Source of the DNA: Arthrobacter sp. SX1312
Lineage (GTDB): Bacteria; Actinomycetota; Actinomycetes; Actinomycetales; Micrococcaceae
Assembly (NCBI RefSeq): GCF_002929295.1
Contig: NZ_PJIM01000001.1
Span: 1,355,398-1,419,397, forward strand
Length of the DNA: 64,000 nucleotides
Reading direction: 5' to 3'
Shown here piece by piece: positions 15,977 through 24,307 of the stretch. The translations under genes and the position numbers were made by a program. Position 1 is the first letter of the stretch, and each line of letters opens with the position of its first letter. The notes under the pieces are model-generated. The model was not told where the DNA came from. It ran no database searches and saw only the letters and a program-made list of their open reading frames with translations.

Positions 15977-17269
15977 CTAGTTACCGAGCGTGACGGAGGC
16001 TTCGTCGAAGAACTGCTTCGCGGCGTCGTCGGGCGTCACAGTGCCGAGGCCGATCGACTTGCCGAGGTCCCAGAAGGTCTGCTCGAGGGGTCCGAATCCG
16101 GCGACGGGCGCTGCCGGGGCGTCGCCCATGCGGTTCTCGATGGAGTCGAGGTAGTCCTTGACCGCCTTGTCCGGCCCTTCGAGGTTTGCGCCCTCGAGCT
16201 GCGTCTCGGAGGCGGGGATACCGAGCGTCGCGCCGAAGATCTCGCCGACCTCGGGGCTGTTGATGAGGAAGTCGACGAACGCGGCGGCGGCCTCGGGGTG
16301 CTCGGTCGAGGCGGATGCCGCCTGCATCAGGCCCACCTTCCGGTAGAGATCCTTCTCGTCGGGGTTGCTGGTGGGCGGGGCGACGATCGTGATCTCCTCC
16401 GCCCCGGAGTCACCGAGGTACCCGCCGAGGAAGTTGCTCCAGCTCATCTCGCTGGTGGTCAGGTTGCCGCCGAAGCCGGAGACCGGGTTGATCTCCTCGA
16501 GCTTGCTCTGCGGCACGGTGACGTCCTCACGGTTCTCCTGACCCTCCGTCCAGTGCTCGGCGAGCTCCTCCTGGGTGAAGCCGAGTTCGCCCTCGTCGGT
16601 GAAGAGCTGCCGGCCCTCCTGGCGCAGTTTGAGCTCCAGGTCCTGGATGCGCTGGGTGGTGTCGGTTCCGCCGTACACCGTGCCGCCGCCCGCCTCCGTC
16701 ACGGATGCCATGTAGGCGTCGTACTCGCCCCAGCTCGTGCCGCCCTCGTAGGGCTCGATGCCGGCCTCGGCCAGCAGGGCCGGGTTCTGGAACACGGACC
16801 AGGCGCTGTAGCCGGTGGGGATGGCGAACGTGCCGTCGTCGAGCGTGCCGGTGGACAGCAGGCCCTCGTCGATGGCGTCGGTGGTGATGCCGTTCCCGAA
16901 GTAGTCCTCGAGGTTCAGCAGGAGTCCGTTGTCGCCGTACTGGCGGAGGTAGGTGTAGTCGAACTGCATGACGTCGGGGAGTCCACCACCCGCCGCTTCG
17001 GTCTGCCGCTTCTCCCAGTAGGAGGGGTAGTCGGTGAACGTGTCGTTGATCGTGATGTTCGGGAACTCCTCCTCGAACGCCGCGATCGCCGCGTCGTACC
17101 GGGCTGCACGATCGTCGTTGCCCCAGAACGTGTAGTTGAGCGTGATCTGCTCGTCGGCGTCGAGGGCTGCGGGCTCGCCCCCACCACCGCCGCAGCCGGC
17201 CAGGACCAGTCCGGAGGCGGTGAGCGCTGCGACGCCTGTCAGTGTGCGTCGGGAGAGTGTGCGGAACAT
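15977..17269 (-). CDS. Sugar-binding lipoprotein of the GH42 importer
   Basis: A 430-residue family 1 solute-binding protein. The signal peptide runs MFRTLSRRTLTGVAALTASG to the lipobox LAGC, with Cys about residue 25, so the mature protein is lipid-anchored outside the membrane. A Gly-rich linker GGGGG follows. The start is ATG 17269 because AGGAGG lies six bases upstream (17276-17281); an in-frame ATG at 17293 has no such site. It heads the operon with the two permeases, DUF624 and GH42, so the cargo is probably a beta-galactoside or galactan fragment. Operators at 17317-17334 and 17343-17358 lie just upstream. Confidence 0.92.
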   Translation of the reverse strand: MFRTLSRRTLTGVAALTASGLVLAGCGGGGGEPAALDADEQITLNYTFWGNDDRAARYDAAIAAFEEEFPNITINDTFTDYPSYWEKRQTEAAGGGLPDVMQFDYTYLRQYGDNGLLLNLEDYFGNGITTDAIDEGLLSTGTLDDGTFAIPTGYSAWSVFQNPALLAEAGIEPYEGGTSWGEYDAYMASVTEAGGGTVYGGTDTTQRIQDLELKLRQEGRQLFTDEGELGFTQEELAEHWTEGQENREDVTVPQSKLEEINPVSGFGGNLTTSEMSWSNFLGGYLGDSGAEEITIVAPPTSNPDEKDLYRKVGLMQAASASTEHPEAAAAFVDFLINSPEVGEIFGATLGIPASETQLEGANLEGPDKAVKDYLDSIENRMGDAPAAPVAGFGPLEQTFWDLGKSIGLGTVTPDDAAKQFFDEASVTLGN

Positions 17270-17316
17270 CGTTGTCCTCCTGGGAAACTTCATTGTCAGC
17301 CATCGTGGGACGCCCT

Positions 17317-17334
17317 TGGGAAAGCGTTATCCCA
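17317..17334. promoter_or_regulatory. LacI-type operator before the GH42 importer
   Basis: TGGGAAAGCGTTATCCCA is an 18-base near-palindrome centred on CG, the form bound by LacI-family repressors. It lies about 48 bases before the binding-protein start. No LacI gene is in this operon; the only one in the window is at 26556. This site differs in its outer bases from the two operators near that gene, so a different LacI protein may bind it. Confidence 0.6.
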
Positions 17335-17342
17335 CAGCGTAG

Positions 17343-17358
17343 ATTGAATCGTATCAAT
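17343..17358. promoter_or_regulatory. Second palindrome in the esterase/importer divergent region
   Basis: ATTGAATCGTATCAAT has five matching base pairs on each side and a CG centre. It lies eight bases from the first operator and between the two divergent genes. The form resembles TTGATACG-type LacI sites. The regulator is not identified. Confidence 0.45.
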
Positions 17359-17431
17359 GGTCAACAGTGCAGGGCGGGCAGGCGTGTCCGCGCTCTATCC
17401 TCGCTCATCCGCCCGTGAAAGGATGCACCCC

Positions 17432-18439
17432 ATGCCCCATTTCGACCGCCCCCTGTCCGAGCTGCGGAGCTATCTGCCCGAACGCGACGAACCCGCCGAC
17501 TACGACGCCTTCTGGGACCGGACGCTGTCGGAACAGCGCAGGCATGTGGCGCCTCCCCTGTTCGAGGAGGTCCGGGCGGGCTACTCCCAGCTGGTCACCG
17601 AGGACGTCACGTTCGCCGGTTACGGCGGGGAACCCATCAAGGCCTGGCTGCTGCGGCCACGGCACCTCGCCGGCCCGCTCCCGACGGTCGTCACCTATAT
17701 CGGCTACGGCGGCGGGCGCGGGCTGCTCGGCGAGTGGACCGCGCTGCCGAGTGCCGGTTTCGCACACTTCGTCATGGACCTCCGGGGCCAGGGCTCCGGT
17801 CACCGCCCCGGGGACACGGCCGACGGCGCCTTCACGGGCCCCCATGCCGGCGGTTTCATGACACTCGGCATCGGCAGCCCGGAGACCTACTACTACCGGC
17901 GCCTGTTCGTCGACGCCGTCCACGCCGTGGAGGCCGCCCAGGCGCATCCCGCCGTCGACCCGGCCCGCGTGGTGGTCTCGGGCGGCAGCCAGGGGGGCGG
18001 GATCACCCTCGCTGTTGCCGCCCTCGCGCACCGGGTGAACGGCACCCCGCCCGTCGGGGCCATCGTCGACGTCCCGTTCCTCGCGCACATGCGGCATGCC
18101 ACGGAGATCGTCGACACCGCGCCCTACGCCGAGATCGTGAGATACCTGGGCACGCGCCGGAACGACGTCGACGACGTCTTCCGGACCCTCAGCTACTTCG
18201 ACGGCGTCAACTTCGCGGCACGCGGCACCGTCCCGGCGCTGTTCTCCGTCGGTCTGCTCGACGACGTGTGCCCGCCGTCGTGCGTCTTCGCGGCCCACAA
18301 CCACTACGCGGGACCGAAGCGCATGAAGGTCTACCCCTACAACGGGCACGAGCAGGGCGGCGCCTTCCAGGACGTCGAGCATCTGGCGTTCGTGCGCGAA
18401 CTGCTCGCCGTGGAGCATGACGCCCTCGTACACCCCTGA
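17432..18439 (+). CDS. Acetyl esterase, CE7 family (acetylxylan esterase / cephalosporin C deacetylase)
   Basis: Removes acetyl groups from acetylated sugars. The 335-residue alpha/beta hydrolase has the complete triad: S186 in GGSQGG, D277 in GLLDDVCPPS and H306 in YNGHEQGG. RGQGSGHRPGD and the PETYYYRRLFVDA lid segment are CE7 signatures. No signal peptide, so it deacetylates imported oligosaccharides. The start is ATG 17432, with AAGGAT eight bases upstream; ATG 17423 is an in-frame alternative. It is divergent from the GH42 importer and shares its control region, which suggests the cargo is an acetylated oligosaccharide. Confidence 0.9.
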   Translation: MPHFDRPLSELRSYLPERDEPADYDAFWDRTLSEQRRHVAPPLFEEVRAGYSQLVTEDVTFAGYGGEPIKAWLLRPRHLAGPLPTVVTYIGYGGGRGLLGEWTALPSAGFAHFVMDLRGQGSGHRPGDTADGAFTGPHAGGFMTLGIGSPETYYYRRLFVDAVHAVEAAQAHPAVDPARVVVSGGSQGGGITLAVAALAHRVNGTPPVGAIVDVPFLAHMRHATEIVDTAPYAEIVRYLGTRRNDVDDVFRTLSYFDGVNFAARGTVPALFSVGLLDDVCPPSCVFAAHNHYAGPKRMKVYPYNGHEQGGAFQDVEHLAFVRELLAVEHDALVHP

Positions 18440-18475
18440 GCCGCCCACCCCCAGGTGCCGCCGGAGGGAACGACG

Positions 18476-18501
18476 AAGGGAGCAGCCGAGGCTGCTCCCT
18501 T
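18476..18501. terminator. Bidirectional hairpin between esterase and mtlD
   Basis: AAGGGAGCAGCC at 18476-18487 pairs with its complement at 18490-18501, a very tight stem. It lies between two converging genes, 37 bases past the esterase stop and 21 past the mtlD stop, so it can end both transcripts. Confidence 0.7.
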
Positions 18502-18521
18502 CCGATCCTGCGGTCGTTGTC

Positions 18522-19682
18522 CTACTGTCCCGCGCGCGCCACCGCGGCGTGGTCGGCGATCAGCTCGCGCACCGCTCCGAACAGGGGATGCTCCGCCTCG
18601 AGCCCCGTGACCGACGTCGTCGCCGTGTCCGGGTCCTGGGTGGCCAGGATCTCGGCCAGCGCCGCGACCTCGGGATCATCCGGTGCCGAGAACGACAGCG
18701 CGGCCCGCATCGCCTCCAGCAGCGCCGCGGGATGCGTGCCGCGCTCGGCCAGCTCGGCGGCCGGCCCCACGAAGCGTTCCCTGCGGCCCAGCTTCCGCAG
18801 TGGCGCCCTGCCGACACGACCCACGGTGTCGGGCAGGTGCTGGTTCGTGAAGCGCCGCAGGATCTTCTGCACGTAGGCCTCCTGCTCCGCGGGGTCGAAC
18901 CCGTGCTTCGCGACCAGCAGCTGCTTCGTCTCGTCCAGCACTGCCCTCACCCTGGCTGCGACGGCGTCGTCGTCCATGGCGTCCGCGATCTTCTCCACCC
19001 CGGCCGCGGACCCGAAGTATGCCGCCGCCGCGTGGCCCGTGTTGACGGTGAACAGCTTCCGCTCGATGTACGGCTCGAGGTCGTCGACGTACGTGGCGCC
19101 GGGAATCTCCGGCGGATGGCCCCCGAACGGGGTGCGGTCGATGACCCACTCGAAGAACGTCTCGACCGTGACGTCGAGGCCCTGCCCGGCGGCCTGGTTC
19201 GGGACGATGCGGTCCACGGCGGTGTTGGCGAAGACCGCCCGCGTCGCGAGGTCCGGCGCCGCGCCGTCGTAGGCCTGCTCGATCTCGCCGCGCAGGATGT
19301 CCGTGGCATTGATGGCGTTCTCGCACGCCATGACCTGCAGCGGTGCCTGGCTCTCGCTGCGGCGGGCGATCGCCCGGGCGATGACCGGGGCGAGGAAACG
19401 CAGGACGTTCGGCCCTACGGCCGTGGTGACGATGTCCGCCGTCGCGATCTCCGCGATGACGTCCTCCTCCTGGGAGCGCGAGTTCAGCGCACGGTAGTTG
19501 TCCACCGTCTTCACTGCCGGGTCCTCGCCGACCTCGTGGACGTCGTAGCCGGGGGTCGAGGCCAGCTGGTCGATCAGGGCGTCCGCGACGTCGGCGAAGA
19601 CCACCTCGTACCCGGCCTCGTGGAGCAGGAGCCCCACGAAGCCGCGGCCGATGTTGCCGGCACCGAAATGCACTGCCTTCAC
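18522..19682 (-). CDS. mtlD: Mannitol-1-phosphate 5-dehydrogenase
   Basis: Oxidises mannitol 1-phosphate to fructose 6-phosphate with NAD in the cytoplasm. The 386-residue length is standard. The Rossmann start HFGAGNIGRGFVG is at residues 5-17; the catalytic Lys lies in the block ERKLFTVNTGHAAAAYFG, and the substrate site in FANTAVDRIVPNQ. It starts at GTG 19682, overlapping the mtlA stop as GTGA, so both halves of mannitol use are translated together. A strong hairpin follows the gene. Confidence 0.95.
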   Translation of the reverse strand: MKAVHFGAGNIGRGFVGLLLHEAGYEVVFADVADALIDQLASTPGYDVHEVGEDPAVKTVDNYRALNSRSQEEDVIAEIATADIVTTAVGPNVLRFLAPVIARAIARRSESQAPLQVMACENAINATDILRGEIEQAYDGAAPDLATRAVFANTAVDRIVPNQAAGQGLDVTVETFFEWVIDRTPFGGHPPEIPGATYVDDLEPYIERKLFTVNTGHAAAAYFGSAAGVEKIADAMDDDAVAARVRAVLDETKQLLVAKHGFDPAEQEAYVQKILRRFTNQHLPDTVGRVGRAPLRKLGRRERFVGPAAELAERGTHPAALLEAMRAALSFSAPDDPEVAALAEILATQDPDTATTSVTGLEAEHPLFGAVRELIADHAAVARAGQ

Positions 19683-21661
19683 GAGGCGTTCACCTTTCCG
19701 AAGAGGGCGATGACCTCGTCCACCGACGCGGCCTCGTCGAGCCTGGCGACCTGCGCCTTGTCGGAGAAGACGCGGGCGATCGCGGACAGGATGGACAGGT
19801 GCTCGTTGTTGACGCCTGCGACGCCGACCACGAACTTCACCTGCTTGCCGTTCCAGTCGATGCCTTCGGGGTAGCGCACGATCGACACGGCCGAGCGCTT
19901 GATCAGGTCCTTCGCCGCGTTGGTGCCGTGCGGGATGGCGAGGAAGTTCCCCATGTAGGTGGGGACGGACCGCTCGCGCTCGTGCATGGCCTCGACGTAG
20001 GTGGAATCGACGGCCCCGCGGGCGACCAGCAGCCGTCCGGCCTCGTCGATGGCGTCCTCCTGCGTGGTGGCGGTGCCGTTCAGCACGATGCTCTCCTCCG
20101 CCAGGACGTCGGCGTCGGTCATGGCGTCGTCGTCGGATACGACCGCGGCGGAGGCGACCGCGGCGGGAGCGGGGTCCTTCGGGTCGACGCCGCCGTCGGC
20201 CGCCGCACCGGCCCGGACGAGGTCGACGATCTCGTCGTAGCGCGGACTGTTCATGAAGTTGTCGACGGCGACGTGCGTCGCGCTCTGCGTCAGGGGCTCC
20301 GCGCGGTCGGCGAGATCCTGGTGCGTGATGACGACGTCGTAGTCGTCCTTCAGGCTGGAGATGGCGAGGTTGGTGACCTTCACGTCCGGGAACCCGGCAG
20401 CCCGGATCTTGTTGCGGAGCACCGAGGCGCCCATCGCCGAGGACCCCATGCCCGCGTCGCAGGCGAACACGATGCTGCGGATGGGGCCGTCGGGGGCCGA
20501 GTCCGACCGGAAGTTCCCGGCCACGGAGCTCTTCTTGCCCTTGAGCTCCTCCATCCGGGCAGCGGCGGCTGCGAGGTCCTCCTGCGGGCCCTTGCCGGTC
20601 TTCAGGATGACCGAAGCGACGAGGAAGGACACCGCCGTGGCCAGCACGACCGACAGGGTGACGCCGAAGTAGCTGTCCCGGGCCGTCTGCGCCAGGACCG
20701 CGATGATCGACCCGGGGGCCGCCGGGGCCACCAGACCGGCGCTCGTGATGCTCAGCGTCGCGATACCGGTCATGCCGCCGGCGATCGCGGCGAGGATCAG
20801 CAGCGGGCGCATCAGGACGTAGGGGAAGTAGATCTCGTGGATGCCGCCGAAGAACTGGATGATGGCGGCGCCAGGAGCGGAGGCCTTGGCGATGCCGCGA
20901 CCGAAGAACGAGTACGCCAGCAGGATGCCGAGCCCCGGGCCGGGGTTCGCTTCGAGCAGGAACAGGATGGACTTCCCCTGTTCCAGCGACTGCTGGACAC
21001 CGAGCGGGGTCAGCACGCCGTGGTTGATGGCGTTGTTGAGGAAGAGGACCTTCGCCGGTTCGATGAAGATGCTTGTCAGCGGCAGCAGGCCGTTGTCGAC
21101 CAGCCACTGGACCACGTTGCCCGCCCCCGTGCTGAAGGCGATGACCAGCGGCGAGACCCCGTAGAAGCCTATGAGCGCCAGCACGGCGCCCCAGATGCCT
21201 GCCGAGAAGTTGTTGACGAGCATCTCGAAGCCGGGCTTGATCCGGCCTTCCCAGATCGCGTCGATCCTCTTCATGGTCCAGGCGCCGAGCGGGCCCATGA
21301 TCATGGCACCGATGAACATGGGGATGCCGGCTCCCACGATCACGCCCATCGTCGCGATCGAGCCGACCACGCCGCCGCGGACGTCGTACACCATCCGGCC
21401 GCCGGTGTAGGCGATCAGAAGGGGCAGCAGGTAGGTGATCATCGGCCCGACGAGCCCGACGTTGGCGACGCCGTCGGTCTCGCCGAAGCCGCCGAGCCGG
21501 GGAACGGGAAGCCAGCCGGCCTCGATGAACAGTGCCGTGACGATGCCCCACGCGATGAAGGCACCAATGTTGGGCATGATCATCCCGGACAGGAACGTCC
21601 CGAACTTCTGTACGCGGACCCGGGCACTCGTGCCGGACCTCGCTTCTAGTTGTGTTGCCAC
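19679..21661 (-). CDS. mtlA: Mannitol PTS transporter, EIICBA
   Basis: Imports mannitol and phosphorylates it to mannitol 1-phosphate. All three domains are fused: EIIC membrane channel (about 15-345), EIIB with phospho-Cys C401 in ACDAGMGSS, and EIIA with phospho-His H578 in AIPHGTNAAKD. A Pro/Ala/Asp-rich linker (about 500-525) joins B and A. Length (660) is like the Escherichia enzyme. GTG 21661 is preferred as start, because AGGA lies six bases upstream, over ATG 21667, which has the same AGGA touching it. It lies 59 bases after the TetR gene and is coupled to mtlD; HPr must come from elsewhere. Confidence 0.95.
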   Translation of the reverse strand: MATQLEARSGTSARVRVQKFGTFLSGMIMPNIGAFIAWGIVTALFIEAGWLPVPRLGGFGETDGVANVGLVGPMITYLLPLLIAYTGGRMVYDVRGGVVGSIATMGVIVGAGIPMFIGAMIMGPLGAWTMKRIDAIWEGRIKPGFEMLVNNFSAGIWGAVLALIGFYGVSPLVIAFSTGAGNVVQWLVDNGLLPLTSIFIEPAKVLFLNNAINHGVLTPLGVQQSLEQGKSILFLLEANPGPGLGILLAYSFFGRGIAKASAPGAAIIQFFGGIHEIYFPYVLMRPLLILAAIAGGMTGIATLSITSAGLVAPAAPGSIIAVLAQTARDSYFGVTLSVVLATAVSFLVASVILKTGKGPQEDLAAAAARMEELKGKKSSVAGNFRSDSAPDGPIRSIVFACDAGMGSSAMGASVLRNKIRAAGFPDVKVTNLAISSLKDDYDVVITHQDLADRAEPLTQSATHVAVDNFMNSPRYDEIVDLVRAGAAADGGVDPKDPAPAAVASAAVVSDDDAMTDADVLAEESIVLNGTATTQEDAIDEAGRLLVARGAVDSTYVEAMHERERSVPTYMGNFLAIPHGTNAAKDLIKRSAVSIVRYPEGIDWNGKQVKFVVGVAGVNNEHLSILSAIARVFSDKAQVARLDEAASVDEVIALFGKVNAS

Positions 21662-21720
21662 ATTCATTCCTAACCGTAGGCCCCGCAACACTGCGGAGGG
21701 ATGGCGTCGATCGGGAGGCG

Positions 21721-22449
21721 TCAACCGCCCGATCGGCTGGATATTCTCTGGAGCCATTCGAGGAAGAGCTTCAGTTCCGAACTGGAGAGCTGATCGGGGT
21801 GCGAGGACTGCAGTGCTGCATTGAGGGCGATCGCCGCGACGACCACCGACGGGGTCCCCTCGGTGTCGGTCACGGGATCGGACTCGGAATCCGTGGCCAC
21901 CGCCGAGATGACGGCCTCACGCGTCATCGCCGAGAGTTCGAGGTTGCGCTTCGCCGCGGGCTCCGAGATCAGCATGAGGGTGACGCCGATGTTGGCGGCC
22001 AGCATGCTGCGCGCGGCTTCGTGCGGTGAGACCACCAGGCGGGCCGCCGCGGCCGCCCGCGCCAGGACCTCCTCGAGGAACGCCTCCGCGCTGGCGACCA
22101 TGGAGGGCCGACGCTCGGGCCGGATGTTGCCGAACATCACCAGGTAGAGGTGCGGGTGGTCGAGGCCGAACCGCACGTGGTTGTCCCAGTGCATGCGGAG
22201 GTCCTCGATCGGCTGGCCCGACGTCGGGATGCTCCTCTCGGCCGCCAGGTACTCGGAGAAGCCCTCGGCGACCACGGCGTCGAAGAGCCCCTCCTTGTCA
22301 CCGAAGTGGTGGTACAGGGTCGGAGCGGTCACCCGGGCGGCCTCGGTGATCTGGCGGGTGGAGACCGGCTCTCCGCCGGACTCCGCGAGCAGTGCCGCGG
22401 CCGCCCGCAGAAGCCTGACCTTCGGCGCCGGTTCGCCTCCTTTTTTCAT
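21721..22449 (-). CDS. TetR-family regulator of the mannitol/PTS locus
   Basis: A 242-residue repressor-type protein. The helix-turn-helix is at about residues 30-52 (STRQITEAARVTAPTLYHHF, GDKEGLFDAV). The ligand domain follows with IEDLRMHWDNHVRFGLDHPH. The start is ATG 22449 after a weak AGCAGG site. It is in the same direction as mtlA and mtlD and divergent from ptsI, so it probably controls both through the 22450-22566 region. TetR control of mannitol genes differs from the MtlR activators seen in other bacteria. The effector is unknown. Confidence 0.85.
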   Translation of the reverse strand: MKKGGEPAPKVRLLRAAAALLAESGGEPVSTRQITEAARVTAPTLYHHFGDKEGLFDAVVAEGFSEYLAAERSIPTSGQPIEDLRMHWDNHVRFGLDHPHLYLVMFGNIRPERRPSMVASAEAFLEEVLARAAAAARLVVSPHEAARSMLAANIGVTLMLISEPAAKRNLELSAMTREAVISAVATDSESDPVTDTEGTPSVVVAAIALNAALQSSHPDQLSSSELKLFLEWLQRISSRSGG

Positions 22450-22460
22450 GCCTGCTAGCG

Positions 22461-22480
22461 TAACACCTATAGCACCGTTA
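22461..22480. promoter_or_regulatory. Candidate TetR operator between tetR and ptsI
   Basis: TAACACCTATAGCACCGTTA has TAAC/GTTA ends around a CTATAG centre, a weak dyad. GGTGTTA at 22524-22530 repeats the left half in the opposite sense. The site overlaps the -35 position for the TACAAT box at 22500. Binding by the neighbouring TetR protein is a guess from position. Confidence 0.4.
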
Positions 22481-22499
22481 TATGAACTGGGTCACACTC

Positions 22500-22505
22500 T
22501 ACAAT
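22500..22505 (+). promoter_or_regulatory. Likely -10 box for ptsI
   Basis: TACAAT is one base from the TATAAT consensus and stands out in a G/C-rich genome, 62 bases before the ptsI ATG. The matching -35 (GTTATA with a 17-base spacer) is poor, which would fit a regulated promoter. Confidence 0.45.
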
Positions 22506-22566
22506 TGCCTTGCGCGACACAATGGTGTTAGACCGAGATCCACCGGCAAGGAAACGAGGACGTTCA

Positions 22567-24252
22567 ATGGAGAATTTCGCAGGTGTCGGGGTCAGCCCCG
22601 GACGAGTGATCGGCCCGGTCCGGCACATGCCGCCGTCGGTCGGCGAACCCCCCGCCGGTGAACGTCACGACACCCCCGACGCTCCCGAACAGGCCGTCGC
22701 CGCCCTCAGGTCCGCGGCGAAGACCGTCCAGGAGGAGCTCAAGCGCAGGGCCGGCATCGCCAAGGGCGACGCCAAGGCCGTACTGCAGGCCACCTCGCTG
22801 ATGGCGACGGACCCCCTGCTGCTGAAGTCCGCGACGAAGCTCATCAACAACGGCACCTCGCCGGCCCGGGCGGTCTGGGAGGCGGGCGCCTCCGTGGCCG
22901 AGATGCTGCACAACCTCGGCGGCTACATGGCCGAACGCACGGCGGACGTCCTCGATGTCCGCTCGCGGATCGTCGCGGAACTGCGCGGGCTCCCCGCACC
23001 GGGCATCCCGTCGTCGGACTCGCCCTTCATCCTGGTCGCCGAGGACCTGGCTCCGGCGGACACCGCCACCCTGGACCCCGCGGTGGTCCTCGCCCTCGTC
23101 ACCTCCGGCGGCGGCCCGCAGTCCCACACCGCGATCATCGCGCGAGCCCTCGGACTGCCCGCCGTCGTGGCCGCCCACGGCGTGGACGACATCGACGAGG
23201 GCACCCTCGCCTTCGTCGACGGCGCCGCCGGGACGCTCACCCTCGAGCCCGGCGCCGCGGAGGAAGCGGCGGCCGAGGCCTACGCAGCCGCCGCGGCCGC
23301 GCTGGCCGTGTTCGATGGCGTGGGCGTGACCGCGGACGGGCACGAGGTACCGCTGCTGGCCAACGTCGGTGGGGCCGCCGACGCCGTCAAGGCCGCCGAG
23401 GCGAAGGCCCAGGGCGTGGGCCTGCTCCGGACGGAGTTCTGCTTCCTCGGACGCGACACCGAGCCGACGGCGGAGGAGCAGATCGAGGCGTACAAGGGCG
23501 TCTTCGACGCCTTCCCCGGCAGGAAGGTGGTGGTCCGCACACTGGACGCCGGCGCGGACAAGCCGCTGCCCTTCCTGACGGACACCTCCGAACCCAATCC
23601 CGCCCTCGGCGTCCGCGGCTACCGCACCGACCTCACGTCCCCGGGCGTCCTGGAACGGCAGCTCAGGGCCATCGCGGACGCCGCCGCGCAGGCGAGCGCG
23701 GACGTCTGGGTCATGGCACCGATGATCTCGACGGCGGAGGAGGCCGCGGACTTCGCGAAGCTGTGCAGCAATGCCGGGCTGCAGACACCGGGCGTCATGG
23801 TCGAGGTCCCCTCGGCGGCCGTCATGGCCGAGTCCATCCTCGGTGAGGTGTCCTTCGCGAGCCTCGGGACCAACGACCTCACGCAGTACACGATGGCCGC
23901 GGACCGGCAGCTCGGCTCCCTCGCCGCACTCAACAACTCCTGGCAGCCCGCCGTCCTGCGCATGGTGAAGCTGACCGTGGAGGGTTCGGCCGCCGAGGGG
24001 AGCGCGAAGCCGGTGGGGGTCTGCGGTGAGGCCGCGGCGGATCCCGCGCTCGCCGTCGTCCTGGTGGGACTGGGCATCTCGACGCTGTCCATGACTCCGC
24101 GGGCCCTCGCCGGGGTGGGCGCGGTGCTGAACAGCATCACGCTGGCCGACGCGCAGCGCATCGCCGGCATCGCAGTGGCCGCGCCGACCGCGGCCGAGGC
24201 CAAGGCACGGGCGCGCGCGGAGCTGCCGGTGCTCGAGTCCCTCGGCCTGTAG
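22567..24252 (+). CDS. ptsI: Phosphoenolpyruvate-protein phosphotransferase, PTS enzyme I
   Basis: Starts the PTS cascade: takes phosphate from phosphoenolpyruvate and passes it to HPr. The 561-residue protein has the HPr-interacting N-terminal domain, the phospho-His H187 in GGPQSHTAIIAR, and the PEP-binding barrel with GLLRTEFCFLG, VRTLDAGADKPLPF and GTNDLTQYTMA. The acid/base Cys is in GVCGEAAADP. It begins at ATG 22567. No ptsH follows, although HPr is often adjacent. It is divergent from tetR-mtlA-mtlD. Confidence 0.95.
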   Translation: MENFAGVGVSPGRVIGPVRHMPPSVGEPPAGERHDTPDAPEQAVAALRSAAKTVQEELKRRAGIAKGDAKAVLQATSLMATDPLLLKSATKLINNGTSPARAVWEAGASVAEMLHNLGGYMAERTADVLDVRSRIVAELRGLPAPGIPSSDSPFILVAEDLAPADTATLDPAVVLALVTSGGGPQSHTAIIARALGLPAVVAAHGVDDIDEGTLAFVDGAAGTLTLEPGAAEEAAAEAYAAAAAALAVFDGVGVTADGHEVPLLANVGGAADAVKAAEAKAQGVGLLRTEFCFLGRDTEPTAEEQIEAYKGVFDAFPGRKVVVRTLDAGADKPLPFLTDTSEPNPALGVRGYRTDLTSPGVLERQLRAIADAAAQASADVWVMAPMISTAEEAADFAKLCSNAGLQTPGVMVEVPSAAVMAESILGEVSFASLGTNDLTQYTMAADRQLGSLAALNNSWQPAVLRMVKLTVEGSAAEGSAKPVGVCGEAAADPALAVVLVGLGISTLSMTPRALAGVGAVLNSITLADAQRIAGIAVAAPTAAEAKARARAELPVLESLGL

Positions 24253-24307
24253 TCGTCCGGTCGGCTCCGGGCCGGCACCTTCTCGCCGGAGTCCTGACAG
24301 CGCGATC

